Below are positions 46,349 to 59,492 of a DNA stretch of 64,000 nucleotides, piece after piece. The translations under genes were made by a program, and so were the position numbers. Source of the stretch: Gnetum montanum (taxonomy: Eukaryota > Streptophyta > Gnetopsida > Gnetales > Gnetaceae); NCBI GenBank assembly GCA_015680685.1, contig MNCI01017582.1, positions 122,001-186,000 of the forward strand, in the 5' to 3' direction. A model generated the notes under the pieces. It did not search any database. It was given only the letters and a program-made list of their open reading frames with translations, and was not told where the DNA came from. Within the stretch, counting starts at the first letter, position 1, and the number at the start of each line of letters is the position of its first letter.

Positions 46349-47170
46349 TGATGAGTGACGAGGTACCCCTACACTCAACCATATGAATACAAGCGTTACA
46401 CATGCGATCTAGTCAAACTCCAAAGATGGACTAGTTGTGGTATCCAGAAAGTTAGCCTTAGGTTGCAGTTCACTGTCTTCCCACCTAAACTAGTATTAAC
46501 TTTGTCACGTATGATTTAGTCCAGAGTGAGGTGTATGATGTGTTTTATACTAATGCTACTCCTGAAGGCAATGGAAGATAATATTAACTAAGATAAGAGA
46601 GAAAGGGTGAGAGAATCTAAGCTAGCATAAGTATGATGAGCATTCATTCCTTGATCATCCATACACATCTTGGACTTTGTGCATGACTACCACTAGGATT
46701 ACCAAGCACAGACCCTAGGTACGCTACTAGGTTACCAAGTAGTCACACTTAAATGCTTGTAATCAAGTCGTACGCATTCCACATCTAACAAGAATTTAGG
46801 GTGAGAAGATATTAACTAAGAAAGAAATAAATAACAATTAATTAAATGATTAAGCTAAGTGAATGCTGCAATGATGAATTAATGTTGATCTTTATTGCTA
46901 GTCATGTGAGTGTCTAGGTATGTCATAGTCGAATAAGGATGCCATACAATTACAATCACCACACTGCAAGCATACACTAGGAGGAAAAGGGTTGAGAGAA
47001 AAATGAAAACTAAATAAAAACTAACTCTAAAACTTACTCTCCTCTATTGGAACTACCTGCCTCTTATTTATAGAAGAGGAGACAGGCTACGATATTGTGT
47101 ACACGATATCGTACCTAGGTTGTGATATTGCATACGTGATATCTCGACTGTGTTAAATGGTGATTCATCA
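46349..47170 (-). repeat. Family B element B2, 5' LTR
   Basis: 822-bp LTR, TGATGAATCACC to CTCATCA on the minus strand. The palindrome array lies at 47087-47150 (CGATATTG, CGATATCG, TGATATTG, TGATATCT; spacings 14, 19, 14), followed on the minus strand by CTATAAATAAG near 47068-47078. Confidence 0.9.
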
Positions 47171-48700
47171 CCTTGGTAAAATTTTTTGATGCCATCATTC
47201 ATTGCTGCTTTAGATAACTACAATTATCCTTTGGAGATCCCAAGTTTCACTTAAACATCTTTAATATTTCCAAGGAAGTTTGTTAAAAATTATTAGAAGG
47301 ATATCAAAATGATCAATGATATGGCACTACAATTTTTTACAAAAGAGGAGGAACTACTAGTTCTAAAAAATCAATAACATATAAAACTAGAGAATGAAGA
47401 ATCCGTAAATATGATGGAACTAGGAACCTAGTCTTTGAAACTAGGGTCAGATATCATCCCTTGTGAACATATTAGGAACAGTGAACTACCACCAAACTTG
47501 AAATATGTGTTCATTCAACTATAAAAACCATTTATCATTAGTGCTAAATTAATAAATGACCAAGAAGAGAAACTTATACAACTATTGAAAATTAAATCCA
47601 AAGCATTTACATGCTCTTATGAAGACTTAAAGAAAGGGGTTTCTTCTTATTTATGTCAATGTCACATTTACTTAAATAACAATGAAAAACCAACCCATAT
47701 ACCAGCATATAAAATTAATCCAACAGTAAACAAAGTGGTCAAGAATGAAATATCAAAATTATAAAATGAAGGGATTATACACCTAATTTCTAACAATCAA
47801 TAAGTTAGCCCAATTATAGTGAAGCCTAAAAAATGAAAAATGAAAACTTTGTATTAATTATTAGAAATTAAATTGAGATACTCAAAATACAATTTTTCCA
47901 TAACTAATATTAATGAAATTTTATAAAAAGCTTATTGGAAATGAATACTATTGTTTCTTGGATGGATTTAGCGACTATAATCAAATATACATTGCACATG
48001 AAACTAATGAAAAAAAACATTAATCTATCCCTTTTTCACATTTTCTTTTTTCCAAATATTATTTGATTTATATAATGCCCTTTCTACATTAAAACATGCA
48101 ATGACAATAATATTTGCTAACATGTTAATAGATTTTTTGAAAATATTTATGGATGGTTTCTTCATATATGGAAATTTATCATTGCACAAGCTAGCTATCA
48201 TTTTTTATATAACAAAAAATTATAACGTAGTTTCGAGAAAATTTACTTTATTATTATCAAATGAGTGGCATTAGGTCATATGGTCTTAGAAATAGATATT
48301 GAAATGGACAAAAAAAGTCAAGGTTATTATCAACTTATTCTCATGAGAAATGTAAAAACCTCTAAGATTATTCTCATGACATGTAGTTTATTATTGGTAG
48401 TTTATTCAAGATTTTTCTAAGTTTACAAAACCATTGCATAGATTACTAGAGAATATGCTTAGTTTCAATAGACTATTGACTTTAAAAAATATTTTTAAAT
48501 ACTAAAGGATAAAGTCACTATGATTCCAACCATAATTACTTATAATTAGAATCATGCTTTTGATTTAATGTGCAAGCAGTATAACCATTGAAGAAATATT
48601 ACATCAAATAATAAATGGAAAATGTATGATGATCTATTATATTTTATGCACATAAGATTCTATCTAATGAATTACATAATTACTAAAACAAATCATTCAC
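47171..48700 (+). pseudogene. Athila-like protease end and reverse transcriptase relic
   Basis: Continuation of the Athila pol after B2. Blocks in order: 'PWLKFFDAIIHC' and 'LSFGDPKFHLNIFN' (47171-47270); 'LPPNLKYVFIQL' near 47485; 'LINDQEEKLIQLLKIKSKAF' near 47550; 'VSPIIVKPKK' near 47805; 'FLDGFSDYNQIYIAHETN' near 47955; 'NMLIDFLKIFMDGFFIYG' near 48120, where the catalytic YVDD/FVDD has become FMDG. RNase H traces follow but are poorly legible. The many stops and shifts make this one of the oldest relics in the window. Confidence 0.82.
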
Positions 48701-49059
48701 TCTACTCTTTTTCCTTCTTAATTTTAATACTCTTTAGTAGGATACAAGGAATGAAAATGCCCAAATCCTGCAATGGTATTTACTTTATAGAATTTTGACA
48801 TTCAAATCCTCAATAACAAAAGACAAGAAAATTTAGTCATCAATAATCTATCATGGAATGCTATACCCAAAGAATTTCAAACTATAAATTAATTTACTAA
48901 TGAATTCATAGATGAGAAAATTTTTATTGTACATCATAGAAAAACTTGGTCTATAGAATATGAAAACTATTTACCAATACTATAAATAACATCTAAATGA
49001 ACTTATTCTAAAAATTACAATTCTTTGTTGAAAGTGAAAGACTGCATCTGGAGGTAACC

Positions 49060-50400
49060 ATATTTATATTGTATGTGTCTTGGTAATATTTCTTGTAGAT
49101 GTGACTTGAAATGGAAAAAGTTGAATATATTAAAATATGTTATTAGGGAATCTAAGGTGGTCATTTTGATACCAAAGGAATAGGATTTAAATTTTAAATC
49201 ATGGCTTCTTCTATTAGCAACTTTTATTTAAAGATTGTTCCACATTTGTCAAGACTTGTGTTAACTATCTATGGATTGGTTCAATATCTAAATAAAATTA
49301 AATGTTCCTAAATCTAATTTTAGTGTCTAAAGAACTTGACCTATGGAAAATTAATTTTCTAGACATATTTCCTTCATTATATGGACGTTTATACATCCTA
49401 TTATATATTGAGTATGCTACCAAATGGATAGAAGCAAAAGTAACCCTAACAATAATGTAGAAATGGTAATTTTCTTTTTTAAGAAACATATCTTTCAATG
49501 CTTTGAAACCATCATTTGGAGTGATGCTAAGATTTTTGTTTATTAAGTTTAAGACCTAGGTTTGATCCCAGGTATAGTCACCTAATTAGCTTAGATTTTC
49601 ACTCATCCACCAACCCTCTTAGGATCCTACTTAGCAAGATGAGCATTGTGGCTTCAAGTGATGATTTTTTTAAAATATATCTTTCAATATCTTAAATTAC
49701 CTCAAGTTCTCATTAGTAACCAAAGAATAAATTTTTTAAATAAATCTATGAAAGGTATAATGAAATCTTATGGAATTTAATCTACACTAGAAATAACATA
49801 TCATCCATAAACAAATGAACAAACCAAAAAAACTAATGAAGCTATTGTACATATTCTTACTAAAACCATTAATACCAAGGAATCTAATTGGACCAAGTAC
49901 CAAAAAGAAACCTTATGATCTTAAGATGCATCTTGGAGACAAATTGTAGGTTACTTGCATTACTAAATAATTTATGGTAAGTAATGTTTATTACTAGTTA
50001 AGATCAAGTACAAATCGGCACACTTAGCTAGGGAAAATAGGCTAGATGAGAAACTAAATATGATAGCTTAAATTCAACAACTTCATAAATTAGATGAAGT
50101 AAGAGTAGAGTCCATTAATAAATAACACATTATTGAGAAACAAATAAAACTACATCACAATAGATTCATCTCTTACAAAAATTTTATCCTAGGTAAAAAA
50201 TTACTACTTTATAATTTGATATTACATAAATTTCCAAGAAAACTTGTGACTAAATGGGAAGGACAATACATTGTTAAAGAAGTTTACCAAAATGATAATG
50301 ACCAAATTCAAGATTTGAATGAGACTAAGAAATATTTTATGGGTAATGGTTAAAGAATTAAACAACACAACACAATCAATGATAAGGGTGAATAAGAGGG
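49060..50400 (+). pseudogene. Athila-like integrase relic
   Basis: Zinc-binding domain near 49150-49250 ('HFDTKGIGFKIL', 'KDCSTFVKTC'), core near 49355 ('DIFPSLYGRLYILLYIEYAT', 'KWIEAKVTL'), interrupted by the candidate SINE, then 'KYIFQYLKLPQVLISNQRIN' near 49673, 'ITYHPxTNEQTKKTNEAI' near 49795, and the C-terminal 'KLLLYNLILHKFPRKLVTKW' near 50198 with 'EGQYIVKEVYQNDND'. That C-terminal block is characteristic of Athila-type integrases. Confidence 0.85.
49501..49672 (+). mobile_element. Candidate tRNA-derived SINE in Athila integrase
   Basis: A 172-bp insertion between AAACATATCTTTCAATG (49484-49500) and AAATATATCTTTCAATA (49673-49689), a 17-bp direct repeat with two transitions. It interrupts the integrase, whose reading duplicates 'K(H/Y)IFQ' on both sides. 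It holds GGTTTGATCCC at 49559-49569, matching the RNA polymerase III B box, and ends in a T-rich tail. The A box is not clear. Length, tail and long target duplication suit a plant SINE. Confidence 0.55.
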
Positions 50401-52428
50401 GTAAGTACAAAATGCATTTTATGATACACAAGCCAAAAATTCTCTATCACACGTAATAAACATAAGTTTAAAAATGAAGACTACATCATCATTTAATTTG
50501 TATTAGATTTGAATTTCACTCAAGTTGGAAAACCTTAAATGTGTAACCCATAATACAATAAACATAAGTATTAAGATATACTATTATAAATTATTATTAT
50601 TGGTATAATATTTCGAAATGGTCAGAGGCTAGTAAGTTGTATAATTTACAGCAATTGCTAGTTTTCATAAAATTATCCTCTTAATTACATTTTTCCATTC
50701 CTTTACTAATAAATACTTTCCTACTATTAGGGTAAATACTTTCTTTTATCTATCAATATTTTGAAATAAAAATTAATCTCATCATATGTTTCCAACATTG
50801 ATCTAGCCAATTCCAAAATTCATCAATTTGGGTGAATGTATTAATTTTTATAGTGATAAACTTGATATAGTAAGTGAAAACATATTTGTTCTAAAAACTT
50901 GAGCTTTCATAGGAACCTTACAAATGGCGTAGTGCTAAATTAAAGAACAAGTTACTATATCAATATAATCACACCTTTTCAAGTACTCCCACCTATAAGA
51001 AAAGCAACCAACTTCCATAAGGAGCACATGGATTTGTAGAAGTAGTAGTTACTCTTATCAAATTCAAATCTCCCTCTTGATAAATAAAGAGATATTGTAA
51101 GATCAAAACAAGAATTAATTCAAGAATCAAACCAATGCCCATACAAGCAATCCAAACCAAGGGTAAAGTTGGATTTTATATTTTGATAACTAACCTTCCT
51201 CATTTACCAAAGGTAAGACAATGAATTACTAAATTATTCTAGTGATTTTGATCATTAGTAGGAGTGGTAGTAGTTGAGGAGGCCATTATAGATGGATCCA
51301 TACTACTACTACTAAAATTTTAATTGAAGGCTAGCATCTATCTTCAAAGAGGTAAAAATTTCCAATGATTTGGGGCTTCAAATGAAGGTAGATTGATGGT
51401 ATGTTGTTAGTTTATCACCATAGGAAAATGTGATAACATACTAGCGTTTTACCAACATATTGTATTACAAACCATTATTGCATAAAATATAACATAATTT
51501 TTCATAACTAGGGGTTTTTGCATTATGTGTTAACAATGAATATTATTACATCACCACATATCAATAATGTTTTAACCCTAGCCATACAATTTATCATCGC
51601 AACTAGGAAAATGAAATCTAAAAACATTTTCATTGTTTAAATGTCATACCTATAGTGCCACTTACACATGAAGAAGTTAGTGAGGAGGGGAAATGGATGC
51701 AATTGTACATTCTATTTACTATTTGTGCTTACTATACCATAAGGAATTACTCATCCTAGATAGAGCATATATATGGAACATTTAACAAGAACAAGTAAGA
51801 TAGCTAACCTATAAGGGAATCACCCTACCTACTATGATGCCAATTTCAATGTCTTCGTCATACTTGTTAGAGTAGGGATTAAGTTCCACATCCAAAAGGA
51901 GCGCCAATTTGTAGTAGACTTTTAAGTAGATTTTGGACACAATCATTGGTATGTGGGATAAGTTATATAGGTTCTAGGAGAAGATCAAGATGTTCCTGGA
52001 TGACAAGAAAACCAAGATTAAGGCCTTGAAGAAACTTTCTTAGTAGCATAAAGATGGTGGTACTTCATCCTCTTGTGATTAGAACATCAAACCTTTTCAT
52101 GTGAAGTCTAAACTTTTAAATAACGATAATTTAAAAAAATTATTATTGAATTCTCTTTTATTTTGCATTATAAAAAATAGTTGTTGGAACTCAAATGATA
52201 TTGGTTTGTATATTATGTGATGTTGTTTTTTGTTAATGATATTTCTTTAGGTAAAAAATCAACTTTATGTTTTCAAGAATAGCAATATATAATTTAACTC
52301 TCTAGAAATACATTTTATTTGGCATTATAATTGATCAAATAATTTCATATCTAACTTGAAGACAATTTAGGAAAGAATATAGAGAAATATTTTAATTCAA
52401 ATATCAAAGGCCATTATTGAATCATAGA
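50401..52428. other. Athila-like 3' noncoding region
   Basis: AT-rich DNA between the integrase end and the 3' LTR, where Athila elements may carry an extra ORF. I could not read any domain here. Confidence 0.4.
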
Positions 52429-53570
52429 TGTTACATAGGATGGGTAACCCACTAGTTGAAGGTTTTGATGATCTCTAAAATAATCAATGGTTTAGACTAA
52501 TTTTTCTTATGAATTTCTAAATAAATTATTACTATTTTGGATTAAGGTATGTAATAATGTAATGTTATGAAGTATTATTAAATGTTGAATGATGTGTTTA
52601 TTTGTAAGAATAAAAATTGGTTACTACCTCTAACTAAGTTTGGAGCAAATAACAATGTGTATTTGTTTAGGTTAGAGCTAGTTTTTGTTTATCATAATTG
52701 AAATGAAAGTCGGTAATCATAACATAGTATTTTGATCACACATCTAAAGGCATGGACTAGTAAGAGTTAATGGACTCAATCATGTTGATGTGAAGCTTCT
52801 TGGAAACATTAGGCATTAATGGAAAATTATAGCTATTCATGTTGGTTGGTACCTATAGTAGCCAATGTAACCACTTGTGACTTCATTGTAGTGCTACATT
52901 AGCTATTTCTAGCTAGTCACTACATATTTTAAACTTTGTTATGGTTAGTAACCAACATGAACTATATCATTTTTCATTTTTTAGCTACAAGTCACTAGCT
53001 ATTCTACTGAAGTAATCATTAGTGACTAGTAAAAGTTTATGTTTTGAACAATTATTAGGAGACTTTTGAATTCCTAGTAGAACTTATCTACAAATGTATA
53101 ACTTATCCCACCTCCCGTTTTTTATTCTAGTTGGTGTTGCATGGAGTTAGATGATATAAAATATTGAGGCTTCAACATGTGCATGTATCACCAACATAAC
53201 TACTCATGCACTATCTTTTCAAGGATGTAAGATGTAAGTTCTTGCTTTGCATGACAGTATAGTATGCTCATTCTATAATATTAAGATGTGTTATTTGAAT
53301 TCTAGTTAGAGAAATTAATATAATTGTATTATCAGGTTCTTGTCACATGATTAATAAATGATAGCTATTGATTAAAAAGTGTTAGGATTAGAGGAGTATA
53401 CTAGGAAAATCCAATAGTTTATCAAATTTATATCTCTATATGTATTTTGTTTCTACCTCTGATTATATGAATATGACTCATTGTTATATTATAGATGAGG
53501 TAATATCAAATGATGTCTAATTCACCTAACTTTGCATAGATTTTACTCATCATCTTCTAATAAGAAAACA
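52429..53570 (+). repeat. Athila-like 3' LTR
   Basis: LTR of about 1.14 kb aligned with 33990-35716 minus the solo LTR; starts TGTTACATAG. The right end is approximate. Confidence 0.78.
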
Positions 53571-53789
53571 TAAAAATGTTTTTTTTTATTTTTAATAAAT
53601 AGTATTAGGTCCATGAAAAATATCAACACTTGATGTGAATTTTCTTTTCTCAATAATACCATCATAATTATCCTAATTAAATGCATGAAAATTTACCATC
53701 TCCTTTAATAAATTTGATGTAAAAATTTTTAATACTTTTGACTTATATAATGATATGTTTAAATGCATTCAAATAATTGATTCTTGGAT

Positions 53790-54640
53790 CTTTCATGAAG
53801 CTACTAAGAGGTTAAGGTAAAAATTCAATATTAGCCCTAGAATAGCATAAAAACATCAAGGAACCAAGCATATCTCTAAATAATATGACATCAACAAATG
53901 GAGAATCATGCTTCATCTTTAATTTTAGATTCTATAGGAAAGGTAGAGTAGGAATACTTGAATTTTTTAACCCATATCTTACAATAATAGTTTTGAAAAA
54001 AAAATTAAATTCATTTTGATGCATATATCATATTAATCAACCTAAATTCTAACACAATATTTAAAGGGTAACAAGTCCATCTAAAATTCGTTCATCATGA
54101 CCTTCATAAATTTAATAAGCAATATTTCATAATTTAAGAAAAATATCAAATCATTAGCATAAAAATAAAGAAAAAATTAGTCCTTCATCACTATGCTTCA
54201 AATAAAATTTTGGATCAAAAAAAATACCTACTCTTAATAAAAGCACCACTTATTCCATGGAATCAAGTTCATGGCACTTGCTTGAGTTCATAGAGAGCTT
54301 TGTCCAACTTGTGTATATTCCACTCTTCTTCCTAAATTATAAAAATTTTAGCTATATAACATAAAATTTATGTTCTAAAACACCAATCAAAAATTTTTAA
54401 CTCACAACTATTTGAGAAAATTTTACATCTAAATAAGTAATAATATAAATTATTAATTCAATTTTTCAAATCTATTCACCAGTTCAAAAAATTTTTCATA
54501 ATTAATAAACTTTATTTGATTTAAATCTATACTATTAATCTAGCTTTGTATAAAAAACATTTTCATATTTATCACATTTAGTTTTAAACATCCATTCTAT
54601 ATCAATAATAATCTTACCACTTAACTTCTCCATAAGAGTC
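53790..54640 (-). pseudogene. Copia reverse transcriptase relic (element 3)
   Basis: Minus-strand reverse transcriptase of a copia element: 'IEWMFKTKCDKYENVF' near 54600, 'LDVKFSQ' and 'FLIGVLEH' near 54380, 'DPKFYLKHSDEGLIFSLFL' near 54200 (before the catalytic motif, itself degraded), and 'KYCLGI'-type remains near 54060. It is distinct from the copia relic at 55760-64000, which has its own reverse transcriptase. No LTR could be assigned. Confidence 0.7.
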
Positions 54641-55759
54641 TAAGTCTAATATTTTGAAGAGCTTAGTGCATAAAATAGGATGATATTGATGTACTAAATT
54701 TCATTCTTGATTCTAAAGAGATTTAAATTCTAAATGATTACAAGTTGAACACACCTTAACCATGAGACTGGTTAAGAATTTCTAATTATACCATAGGTTG
54801 TCGTATTATAGCATGGATTGTAATGATAAACCATAATATAATCACAACTTTTTATAAGTGTAAAATATAATATACGTGTAAATTATTTAATAATTTAATA
54901 ATTCATGATAATTTTTTCTTATTTTGAATACTAACCATGACATAATCAAAAGGCATGATTGACACTACAACTTGACCATGAGTCATGATGTTCAACCATA
55001 ACTAAATCATAAGTCATAGTTTACATCATGAGCAGACCACAAGTGATGCTAAGACAACATGAGTTATAATCAATGGAAAGTTTATATCTAAAATGTCACA
55101 CATCATGATAAGATCATGGTTTGAAAACCTACAATACCACATGTTATAGTAAAATCGATTTTTCATAATAACTTAACTTTTACAAGTAGAAAATTACAAA
55201 ACATGGTATCATTTTATTCATCTTAAGGAGTTGATTAGAATGGGGAATGAAGAATTAGAATACATTATTCTAGATAGTGATAAATTTAATAAAAATGGAA
55301 GAAACTTTTTACCTTCTATCAATCTTGAAAAATAATAAAAAGTAATGATGATGAATGCTTGATAAAAAAGGATGGTGATCTGAATCAAATTCCTACAATT
55401 CTTTATAAGAATGTGCTTAGATGGGATAAATAAAAATTAAAAATTAGAAAAATGAATATCCAACATGAGAAAATAAATTCGTAGCAAGCTTTTATTGCTT
55501 CAAAATTGGTTCATTATATCAATGTATGATCATGAAATTTATAGATTAAGATTAGGACCATACTTAAGATTAATGAATAGATATTCTTCAATTAGAAAAA
55601 GTAAAAAATGATGTAAAAAGATGATGAATTAGGATTAAAAAATGCATTGATCAATCAATTAATTTTAATAAAATAAAAATTATTTTATCTTCTAAGTTGA
55701 GATAATGACAAATGAAATTTTAACTTTTCTCCCTTTGTTTATTTACTTGCTAAGAGATG
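54641..55759. other. AT-rich region with CATGGTT-type words
   Basis: No gene. From about 54760 to 55150, short words such as ACCATGA, TCATGAT and their inverses recur irregularly, giving possible foldback structure. It may include the 3' LTR of the copia relic to the right, whose 5' LTR lies outside the window. Confidence 0.4.
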
Positions 55760-58545
55760 TTTGCATGACACATTATCTATAGTAATCCATTTTTTTAGTA
55801 TGGAATGCATTTTATTTTTGATAATATTATCTTGATTCATGAATATTTATGGTTCCTACACCATAGTAAAGATATTATTTCTTGCAATTTAGTAAAGGTT
55901 CCATTAATCAAGACAATAATAGATGACTACATTGTTCATGTTTTGGTTTAATATTTTCCTCTTTTACTTCTTGTTTGACAAATTAGTAGTTGATGTCAAT
56001 GTTTTATAACTTATTTATAAGCACATGTTTGTTTGATAATTAAATTGTATGTGTATTATTACATAATACTCTTATTGCAATACCTACTTCAAATCCTAGG
56101 TATATTAAGTTTTTTGATCAATAGAATGTGTTGTATTTTCTTTGTCATAGTTATCAATTCAACTTCATAAGTTGAAAGGCTAATATAAGTTTATTTTTAA
56201 TTTCTAATATATGGCATTATCTCTATACAATATTATACTTGTTGATGTTGATTTTATATCATTATGATATCCTCCCTTATCAATATATAAAAAGCAAAGA
56301 AATTGTCCATTCCCTTTGGTATAGATGAGTTCATGATCTATTATTTTATTAATGAATCTCAAAACATGTATAAGAATATTTAAATGGCTCTACCTTGGTT
56401 CTTAAATAAATTTTGAAAGATATGAAGTAGAAAATTTAAGTACTGACGTGGAAAAGAAATCTAAGATCTTCTTCAATTCTGCTTTTATATTTCGTTGCAT
56501 CATTAAGAGTTGTGTTATCCTTGTGTTGGAGTTATAGGTCTTAAGGAAGTGAAGCCATTGTGACTTTTTCTCTACAAATTTTGTAATTTTCTAATATGAA
56601 GCAAGCATATTTGGTTTTATGAAAATTGATTGCATCCTTGTATTGATTAACTCGGATTCCAAAAAGGTATTTCAATTCTTCTATATCTTTCATTTCAAAT
56701 TCACTCTTAATATCAAGTATAAATTCTTCTATAACTTTATTTTTTGTAGTGTTAAATACAGTATCATTCACATATAGTGAAAATATAATAAAATATTTAT
56801 GGTTATGTTTGCAGTACAAGGTAGGTTTAAACATGTAATATGAATATTCGTTTTCAACAAATAATCATTAATTTCATAAAATCTTGTCTTTGGTGCTTTC
56901 TTTAATCCATATAAGAATTTGTTTAATTTTCAAATGTTATCTGCTTTTTCTTTGATAACATAATCTTAAGCTTGGTAGATATAAAATTCTTTATTACTTT
57001 TTTTGATTAGGAAAGCATAAATTCCTATTCATTTAATGGACTTCAAAATCATCATAGAAAATTATGAAAAGAAAGAGTTTGATTGTTATAAACATTACTA
57101 TTAGTACAAATATTACCTCAAAGTCAATGTATTATTTTTATTTGAAGCCTTTAGCCATAATGGTTGCTTTCTATTGAGTGATTTGCTCTATTTTATGGAA
57201 TGTAGTTTTATACAATTATTTGTAATCTATGAGTTTCTTTCTTTTAGTTTATGCACTAACTCCTAGGCGTTATTTTTTATGATGAATTTATATTTTTCAT
57301 CAATGACTTTGTTCCATCCCCTGATCTTTAAGACTTCTTCTATATTAGATTGTTCATTGCTAAATCTAAGTAGGTAATTTTGACCATAATAGTTGATCTT
57401 TTTGTCCTTCATTCAAGGTTTTTATCTAGCATTTTATCATTTGGATGATCCTTCTTGCCCAAAGCATTTGTTTTTGTTTGTATCTAAATTTTATTTTTAT
57501 CTTAAGAGAAATCTAACTGTCTAAAATTATATCCTAGAAAAATCACATCTTTTGATGAGTATCATCTTCATTTAATTGGATCATAATAGTTGTATCCACT
57601 TGTCTTAGGATCATATCTAAGAAAGATACATTTCTTCTCTATAATCTAGCTTCCTTAGAAGTTGCATTGTGGTCTAAACATAGAAATGATATCCAAAGGT
57701 CTTCATGTGAGAGATTTTAGAAATTCTATTATAAAATAAATAATATGTATTTTTATCATTTTTATTTCTATTGATCACTCTATTTCTGATATAGGTTTCC
57801 ATGGTTAAAGCCTTACTCTAGTATTCATCTATGAGTTTCACATATTTGTGAAGATATTTAATCATGTATTTTAAACTTTCATTTTTCCTTTTTGGAATTT
57901 CATTTGATTAAGGGGTGTATCCACAAGTGGTTTGGTGAAATATGATCTCTTTTGTATAGAAATCAGTGAATTTTTAGTTGACATAATGTCATCCTCTATC
58001 TTTTCTAACATTTTCACTAGTGAGATTTTATTTTTCATGAGCCTTAAGGATTCTTCAAACTTGTTGAATGTTTCATATTTACTTCTTAATTTTTAACTCC
58101 AAGTAAATTTAGAATATTCATTCACCTTGAAAAATAAATAATTGTCTCCTCCAATAAAAGTAATTAGCATAAGACCTACAACATCCATATGATTGAGGTC
58201 TAAATGTTCTTTAATTTGTTTCATGGAATTGGTGTCAAAGGAGTTTGTTTGTTGGCATAGAATACATACCTCATATTTTTGTAATATTTTTATTTTAAAG
58301 TTAATTTATTTATCCATTTTTATCATTTTTCTATCTTTGAATTGGATTTTTTTCCAATTATTTTATGCTAAACTTTGGCTTCTATAGAGGTAAGGCTTTT
58401 TCTATTTTGTTAAGCCTATTTTAATTTCCCAATGGTTTTGATGTACTTTTGCTAGTTCTTTCTCATGTCCATGATATTTTCTTTTAGATTGAAATGCTCA
58501 CAATTTAGAGAGTATATTCTATTACAATATGCTCTTATTCTATAA
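55760..58545 (-). pseudogene. Copia element 2 integrase, reverse transcriptase and RNase H
   Basis: Minus-strand copia pol. The integrase core (58150-57880) reads 'ETIIYFSR.MNILNL' and 'TPLNQMKFQKGK'-like, with frame changes. Reverse transcriptase: 'KADNIxKLNKFLYGLKKAPK' near 56940, then an open 97-codon stretch 56541-56834 with 'LYVNDTVF' (YVDD has become YVND), 'SEFEMKDIEELKYLFGIRV'. RNase H at about 56500-55870: 'LNDATKYKSRIEEDLRFL', 'FEVGIAIRVLCNNTHTI', 'KQEVKEENIKPKHEQ'. The upstream part of the same protein lies at 63897-64000, separated by family A copy 3. Confidence 0.87.
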
Positions 58546-58550
58546 ACAGC

Positions 58551-59061
58551 TCATTCTCAAATGTCATGGCAGACATCGAATATATGTTATATTAGACATT
58601 ATGCATAAAGGAAATAATAGGAAAACTGTAGAAAGAGAAAGAAAAAATGCTTTATTAATAAGAAATGGAGTCTCTAGATCATTCTCTAAGAGTATTTCTT
58701 GGGGTTTTATTCCTTTGGAATCTATCCCTTAGAGGCAATCTAGCATTGGCACCATGGTTAGGCTTACTACCAACTAGAAGGGATGGCTAGTCCACTTCCT
58801 GTCTCACTTCACCCAACTTTTGTGACTTGTCTGTATCAGCTTCACCACTCCATGCTTAGCATGAACTCTAAACCTAGGTATAAATCCTTATGTAAAACCC
58901 ATAAAGATCACATCGAGAGACACATCCATTATTACAATGCATCCTTTCAGGCCTTAATTACAACTACCCTTTTGGGTCTTGTTATAATAATAATAATACT
59001 TGTTATGAAGAAGCACCATCTTTGTTATGCAGTAACATAATTTGGGAATGGGGATGTGACA
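58551..59061 (-). repeat. Family A copy 3, 3' LTR
   Basis: LTR of about 511 bp; the inner end GGGGATGTGACA (plus strand) is intact, while the outer end has lost about 12 bp. The adjoining AATATATCTTCCTT is the polypurine tract on the minus strand. Confidence 0.88.
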
Positions 59062-59492
59062 ATATATCTTCCTTAGGTTTCATTCATCCTTGAATGAGTC
59101 AACATTCATTATTGCTTTCCAACTCTAGTGCCTCTTTTATGATCCAATGCTCCAATAATTTGATTTCTCTTTAGGACTTGAAGTTTTTTCTTACTTATTC
59201 TATAAAAAAAATACATGTGAGAAGAATTTATATGAATTAAATATTACTTTATTATTACATAACTCATTTTCCTAAGATAATGTTAAGAGGTGAATTAAAG
59301 ATCTACTAGCCACCAATTGCCATTCCTAACCAAGGTCACAAAAAGTGCAACTCATATTTGGTTATCCAAGTGAGGGCAAGGCAAATTCTTTATTCCCAAC
59401 TTCCATTACCCTATATATTTATTTATTCAATTAAAATATAAATTAAAAAAATAAAATAATAATATTTATCAAAATTAAGGATGAGATACTTC

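Larger units (their letters stand above)
39471..47170 (-). mobile_element. Family B element B2 in Athila protease
   Basis: A 7.7-kb minus-strand copy of family B. The 5' LTR is 46349-47170, the primer site 46331-46347, gag 45481-46010, ORF2 40412-42690 and the 3' LTR 39471-40230. The Athila reading frame ('SIIL' before, 'RPWLKFFDAIIHC' after) shows the insertion point. The right end is normal, but the left end carries an extra inverted repeat and no target duplication is visible. The ORF2 N-terminal part is deleted compared with B1. Confidence 0.88.
33990..53570 (+). mobile_element. Athila-like Ty3/gypsy element with three nested insertions
   Basis: LTRs of about 1.1 kb (33990-35716 including a 573-bp solo LTR plus its target duplication, and 52429-53570) flank gag, protease, reverse transcriptase and integrase relics in gypsy order. 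There is no chromodomain, and the integrase C-terminus is of Athila type. The starts TGTTGCATA/TGTTACATA agree; the ends are approximate and no clean target duplication remains. Nested inside are a family A solo LTR, family B element B2 and a candidate SINE. About 11 kb remains after removing them, a normal Athila size. Confidence 0.85.

Noticed and set aside
49501-49672. tRNA gene
   Set aside because: Only a B box is recognisable; there is no cloverleaf or clear A box, and the long target duplication points to a SINE.
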